The position numbers and the translations under genes were made by a program. Below the pieces are notes generated by a model. That model worked only from the letters and a program-made list of their open reading frames with translations. It did not search any database and was not told the origin of the DNA. Below are positions 61,901 to 64,000 of a stretch of DNA of 64,000 bases, piece by piece; the stretch's first letter is position 1, and each line of letters begins with the position of its first letter. This DNA comes from Deinococcus cellulosilyticus NBRC 106333 = KACC 11606. GTDB taxonomy: Bacteria > Deinococcota > Deinococci > Deinococcales > Deinococcaceae. Location of the stretch: positions 124,001 through 188,000 of the forward strand of contig NZ_BJXB01000010.1 of assembly GCF_007990775.1 (NCBI RefSeq). Direction: 5' to 3'.

Positions 61901-64000
61901 GTTGTTTTTCTCATGCTCAAAAAGCAGCTGGAAATCACGCTCGTCCCACAAAAGCAGAGCGTGCCCGGATTCGCCCGGTTTCCGGGCCACCCGTCCTATT
62001 TCCTGCAGGTAACTTTCAGGGGTGGAGGGAGGCCCTGCATGAATTACCGTGTGAATTCCAGCCCGGTCGATCCCCATGCCAAAGGCGCTGGTGGCCACCA
62101 CCACCTCAAGGTCACCATTCTTGAACATCTGCAGCACTTCCCGCTTCTCAGCGGCAGGAATGCGGGCATGGAAGGCTTTCACCTGGAAACCCAGGTCATC
62201 CAGGGTCTGGGCATAACTTTCTGCCAGTGCCCTGGATTGCACATAAATGATGGAGACACCTGTTTCACGAGCCTCCTGCAGTTTCTCGACGATCACATTC
62301 AGGCGTTCGCTGCGGGGAACTTGCCGCACCTCGGTCTGGATCTCCGTGCGCCAGCGGAAGGGAGCCACTTCCGGGACCGTCACCAGGCTTCTTCCCAGCA
62401 GGGGTTCAAGTTGCTGCACAAAGCGGTTTTTCAGGTCAGCCACCACCTGTCGGGTTGCCGTTGCAGTTACAAAACCCAGTCTGGGAAGCTGACCTTCTTT
62501 GTGCAGGTCCCGGATGATGCCGGGAATGCGCAGAAAATCAGGCCGGAAATCCATGCCCCACTGGGACAGGGTGTGGGCCTCATCCAGCACCCAGAGGTGG
62601 GGTTGCCTGTGGCGCAACATGCGCTGCACAGCCACATTGCGCAGGCGTTCAGGGGAGACATACAGGATGTCGATGCGGCCCTCCCACACCCCATCCAGCA
62701 CCTTTCTCTGTTCCTCGGGCGTCTGGGTGCCACTCAGGAAAGCCACCCTGGAGGCCCACTCTGGCAATTGCACCTGCAGGTTGATCACCTGATCTTCCAT
62801 CAGGGCCTGCAAGGGGCAAATGATCACAGAGAGCCCTCTGCGGTATTTGCTGAGGAAGAGGGCTGGAAACTGGAAGGTCAGGCTCTTGCCCCCTCCGGTG
62901 GGCAGCAGGCCCAGAGGAACCACCTCACCTTTCAGGAGGGTCTGCACGATCTCAAATTGCCCTTCTCTGAACTGGTAATGCTCGCCATACAGGGTTTTCA
63001 ATTCCTGGGTGAGGTGCTCGAAGGTAAAATTCAGGGGTGAGCAGGCTTCTTCAGCCTGCTGGAAAGACGGAAAAGTGTGCTCTGCCCAGGCGGGTCTGCG
63101 GTGGCTGTCCTGCCCGGCCTGCAAGATCCAGCTCAGGTAGATCACGGCTCCCAGATTGCTCTCTTCGTGAAGCGGCAGAGACCAGAGGTGGTGCCTGAGG
63201 GGAAGGAGTTCTTCGGGCCACGGGGCATCATTCCCCTGGAACAGGTCTCTTAAAGGACTGTCTGGCAAGAGCCTCCTGACCGTCTGGTGCACCAGAGGAG
63301 AGAGCTGCGAAATGGCTGCCCGGGCCTTCAGATATCTGGCGTAAGTTTCCATGCAATCTTCAAGCGGATCACTGCTTGGCACGTATTCCCGGTAAGGCTT
63401 TTCCAGGGCCTGACTGGGCTCACCAGGGAAGACCAGGGTGCAGAGTTCCAGGGTGTCCAGGGTGCGTTTTTGCAACTGCACAAAGCTGCTCTGTGACAGG
63501 TGTTTCTGCAAAAAGGGCAGATCGAAGCGCCTCAGATTGTGCCCGAGCAGCACTTCACAGGTCAGCAGTTCACGTTCCACCTCAGCAAGATCCAGCGCAG
63601 TGAACCGTCTGGCCTGCAAGCCATTCAGGTGAAGGCCCTCTCTGAGTTGCCCGTCCAGCGAAACTTCCAGATCCAGCACCATCAGGCCTGCAGGCCAGTT
63701 TTGAAGGTCCACCGTGGGCAAATCAGCTTCAGGGGCCTGCTGGTCTTGAGCAGGCAGGACTTCTTTCTGGTGCTGTCGATGTTTTTTCAGCTGTCGCTCT
63801 GCCTGTTTCAGATGGCGTTCGGCCCGCTTCTGCAACTGTTGCAGGCGTTCACGGGTCAATTGAAATTCTTTTTCCAGTTGCTGCAGGGTGTGCTCAGCAT
63901 GACCAAACCAGCCGTACCGCAAAGACAGCAGCCGGACCTGTTTCTGGGGCATCTGCTGCAAGATCTTCTGGATGTGGTCTGGCTGGTACCCCCTGTGCTG
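58916..64000 (-). CDS. Giant helicase: sigma-4-like HTH, DEDD exonuclease, RecQ and UvrD modules (5' end outside window)
   Basis: At least 1694 codons, open to the window edge. From its N-terminal side: an HTH resembling sigma-70 region 4 (LLSLRYGWFGHAEHTLQQLE; FQLTRERLQQLQKRAERHLK); a charged linker; a DEDD 3'-5' exonuclease (LMVLDLEVSLDG; LLGHNLRRFDLPF) near 63300-63690; a RecQ helicase (LPTGGGKSLTF near 62890; VLDEAHTLSQWG near 62575; FGMGIDRAGIHTVIH); a winged-helix-like middle; and a UvrD/Rep helicase (AGPGSGKTRT near 60650; LVDEYQDIKD near 60320; VGDDDQNLYSFQGAD). It probably unwinds and trims DNA in repair or defence, and converges on the tubulin operon. Confidence 0.85.
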   Translation of the reverse strand, partial: QHRGYQPDHIQKILQQMPQKQVRLLSLRYGWFGHAEHTLQQLEKEFQLTRERLQQLQKRAERHLKQAERQLKKHRQHQKEVLPAQDQQAPEADLPTVDLQNWPAGLMVLDLEVSLDGQLREGLHLNGLQARRFTALDLAEVERELLTCEVLLGHNLRRFDLPFLQKHLSQSSFVQLQKRTLDTLELCTLVFPGEPSQALEKPYREYVPSSDPLEDCMETYARYLKARAAISQLSPLVHQTVRRLLPDSPLRDLFQGNDAPWPEELLPLRHHLWSLPLHEESNLGAVIYLSWILQAGQDSHRRPAWAEHTFPSFQQAEEACSPLNFTFEHLTQELKTLYGEHYQFREGQFEIVQTLLKGEVVPLGLLPTGGGKSLTFQFPALFLSKYRRGLSVIICPLQALMEDQVINLQVQLPEWASRVAFLSGTQTPEEQRKVLDGVWEGRIDILYVSPERLRNVAVQRMLRHRQPHLWVLDEAHTLSQWGMDFRPDFLRIPGIIRDLHKEGQLPRLGFVTATATRQVVADLKNRFVQQLEPLLGRSLVTVPEVAPFRWRTEIQTEVRQVPRSERLNVIVEKLQEARETGVSIIYVQSRALAESYAQTLDDLGFQVKAFHARIPAAEKREVLQMFKNGDLEVVVATSAFGMGIDRAGIHTVIHAGPPSTPESYLQEIGRVARKPGESGHALLLWDERDFQLLFEHEKNNRIASEKALKDCWQVVKKRLNSPPVHRWVSSFEFSHALPQEDPDALITQSRVALFALESYDLVHEGEQRPAVLKIRMQHSQQALGLEGSKVLSLLRHHSRKIGVEVLVDVREAAMLCALTPAKVIRGLRQMVKAGYASWSYEVSLRTRRGARGRLDASTASVRAFLSHLSEQPDVDLSQLHIEQVNQDLMRRSRQARLQQALRVAQVLGLSRAQLERLSARIQFSDPDLSLREWCMLFEQQYRTFREFAETVLEKLSDAAEGITLNVAELDRMFEISEGKTVLEGLAGMQMLGLLDFTRGDFEQGSVFYLKPGQRGRYNQVAYRPLEQHYENRARRLHSLREILRQPDETQRIHLLQAYFTEDLKVFCDRHLPYPETAGTLQIPEFQHKILASLSEVQKSIVQDDSSRALLVLAGPGSGKTRTIVHRVANLVALRGIPADRVLVLAYNRTAVAEVKERISDLIGELSLKVDVFTFHGLARKLTGLTEKDAPLEVRGDQARFDWILKQAIQHLQEQGSNYQYVLVDEYQDIKDLEYQLVTQLARFDGNADDDEVDQPGYLVAVGDDDQNLYSFQGADIKFIHRFQQDYRIEQNKVLTLSVNYRSAPRIVQVANRFIEFTLPAESRLKGQHNRVISNRTEDGSVQLGKYTRRLDAAYTICRRIQERVEQGTRPEGIAVLARTWEELNEVQHFLASSGIPMQLLNVHDALRPVSSLIGREVQQVLLEEKGRTTRDPQNILEDTRLILNLSSKDHAWQALLDSVSSLKNPTFEQVALRMENTRPLGHRGVVLSTYHSAKGCEFDEVFVISEQVPLRSGQVLPDDTRALYVALTRARNHLHVLRHESTCHPALRSREFQQGLLEDGVVPFVVQCPAEVPTHLTFDRMPDPSDFYITSPRVIHVDGRQAVRRFAQQWGPLELHGNLITHFGQPVAHLSKNSPLAQKLEQYRNLRGRITPIGHTVIQCQRDDEWYNRAGYTGPEDHHFMVLPVFRVTVPYRG

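Noticed and set aside
1..64000. tRNA, rRNA and CRISPR arrays
   Set aside because: None recognised by eye in the intergenic regions; a dedicated tRNA/ncRNA scan would be needed to exclude small RNAs.

Overview
The window looks like a chromosomal segment of a Deinococcus-type bacterium (phylum Deinococcota); this is an inference. It rests on high-GC coding DNA, on several genes whose -10 hexamer lies only 6-7 bases before the ATG (leaderless mRNAs, common in Deinococcus), and on the mix of gene families. I saw no rRNA, tRNA or CRISPR array.

1-12.1 kb: a partial TetR repressor faces an MFS exporter across a double operator. Next come a cytosolic LacI-like/GGDEF diguanylate cyclase, an M50-like membrane protease and a complete fructose PTS regulon: a DeoR regulator divergent from fruB-fruK-fruA, with a 16-bp perfect inverted repeat over the fruB promoter. 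A GNAT acetyltransferase closes this part.

12.4-29.7 kb: an HD-GYP phosphodiesterase with PAS/GAF sensors, the first of two near-identical DoxX genes, a large BTAD/AAA regulator, and a P450 plus small-monooxygenase pair facing an ArsR-like regulator. Then follow a TerD-vWA protein, a zinc-ribbon protein, a membrane-protein gene split by a TnpB-only IS200/IS605 element, a second LacI-GGDEF cyclase of identical length (719 aa), the second DoxX copy and an aldo/keto reductase. Together with the HD-GYP protein, the two cyclases give this window both synthesis and breakdown of c-di-GMP.

30-41 kb: a giant surface lipoprotein gene (lamin-tail/ExeM-like region, nuclease-like fold with lost catalytic residues, six cadherin-like repeats, beta-helix) damaged by a frameshift and an in-frame TAA; a LysR regulator; and a cyanophycin synthetase gene with a frameshift.

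41-64 kb: this part resembles a defence or conflict island. It has McrBC with an EVE-like domain nested in the McrB AAA module, a divergent WYL regulator, a YeeR-like membrane protein and a NERD nuclease. A tight six-gene operon then encodes a signal-peptide/TM vWA-like protein, a tubulin/FtsZ-like GTPase, a ZorA-like MotA/ExbB channel with a long coiled coil, a ZorB-like OmpA stator, a zinc-ribbon Ser/Thr kinase with WD40-like repeats, and a coiled-coil protein. Converging on it is a very large helicase joining a sigma-region-4-like HTH, a DEDD exonuclease, RecQ and UvrD modules. The tubulin-ZorAB-kinase operon is the best candidate here for an undescribed system: it suggests an ion-driven, peptidoglycan-anchored membrane machine coupled to a GTP-dependent polymer and to phosphorylation signalling.
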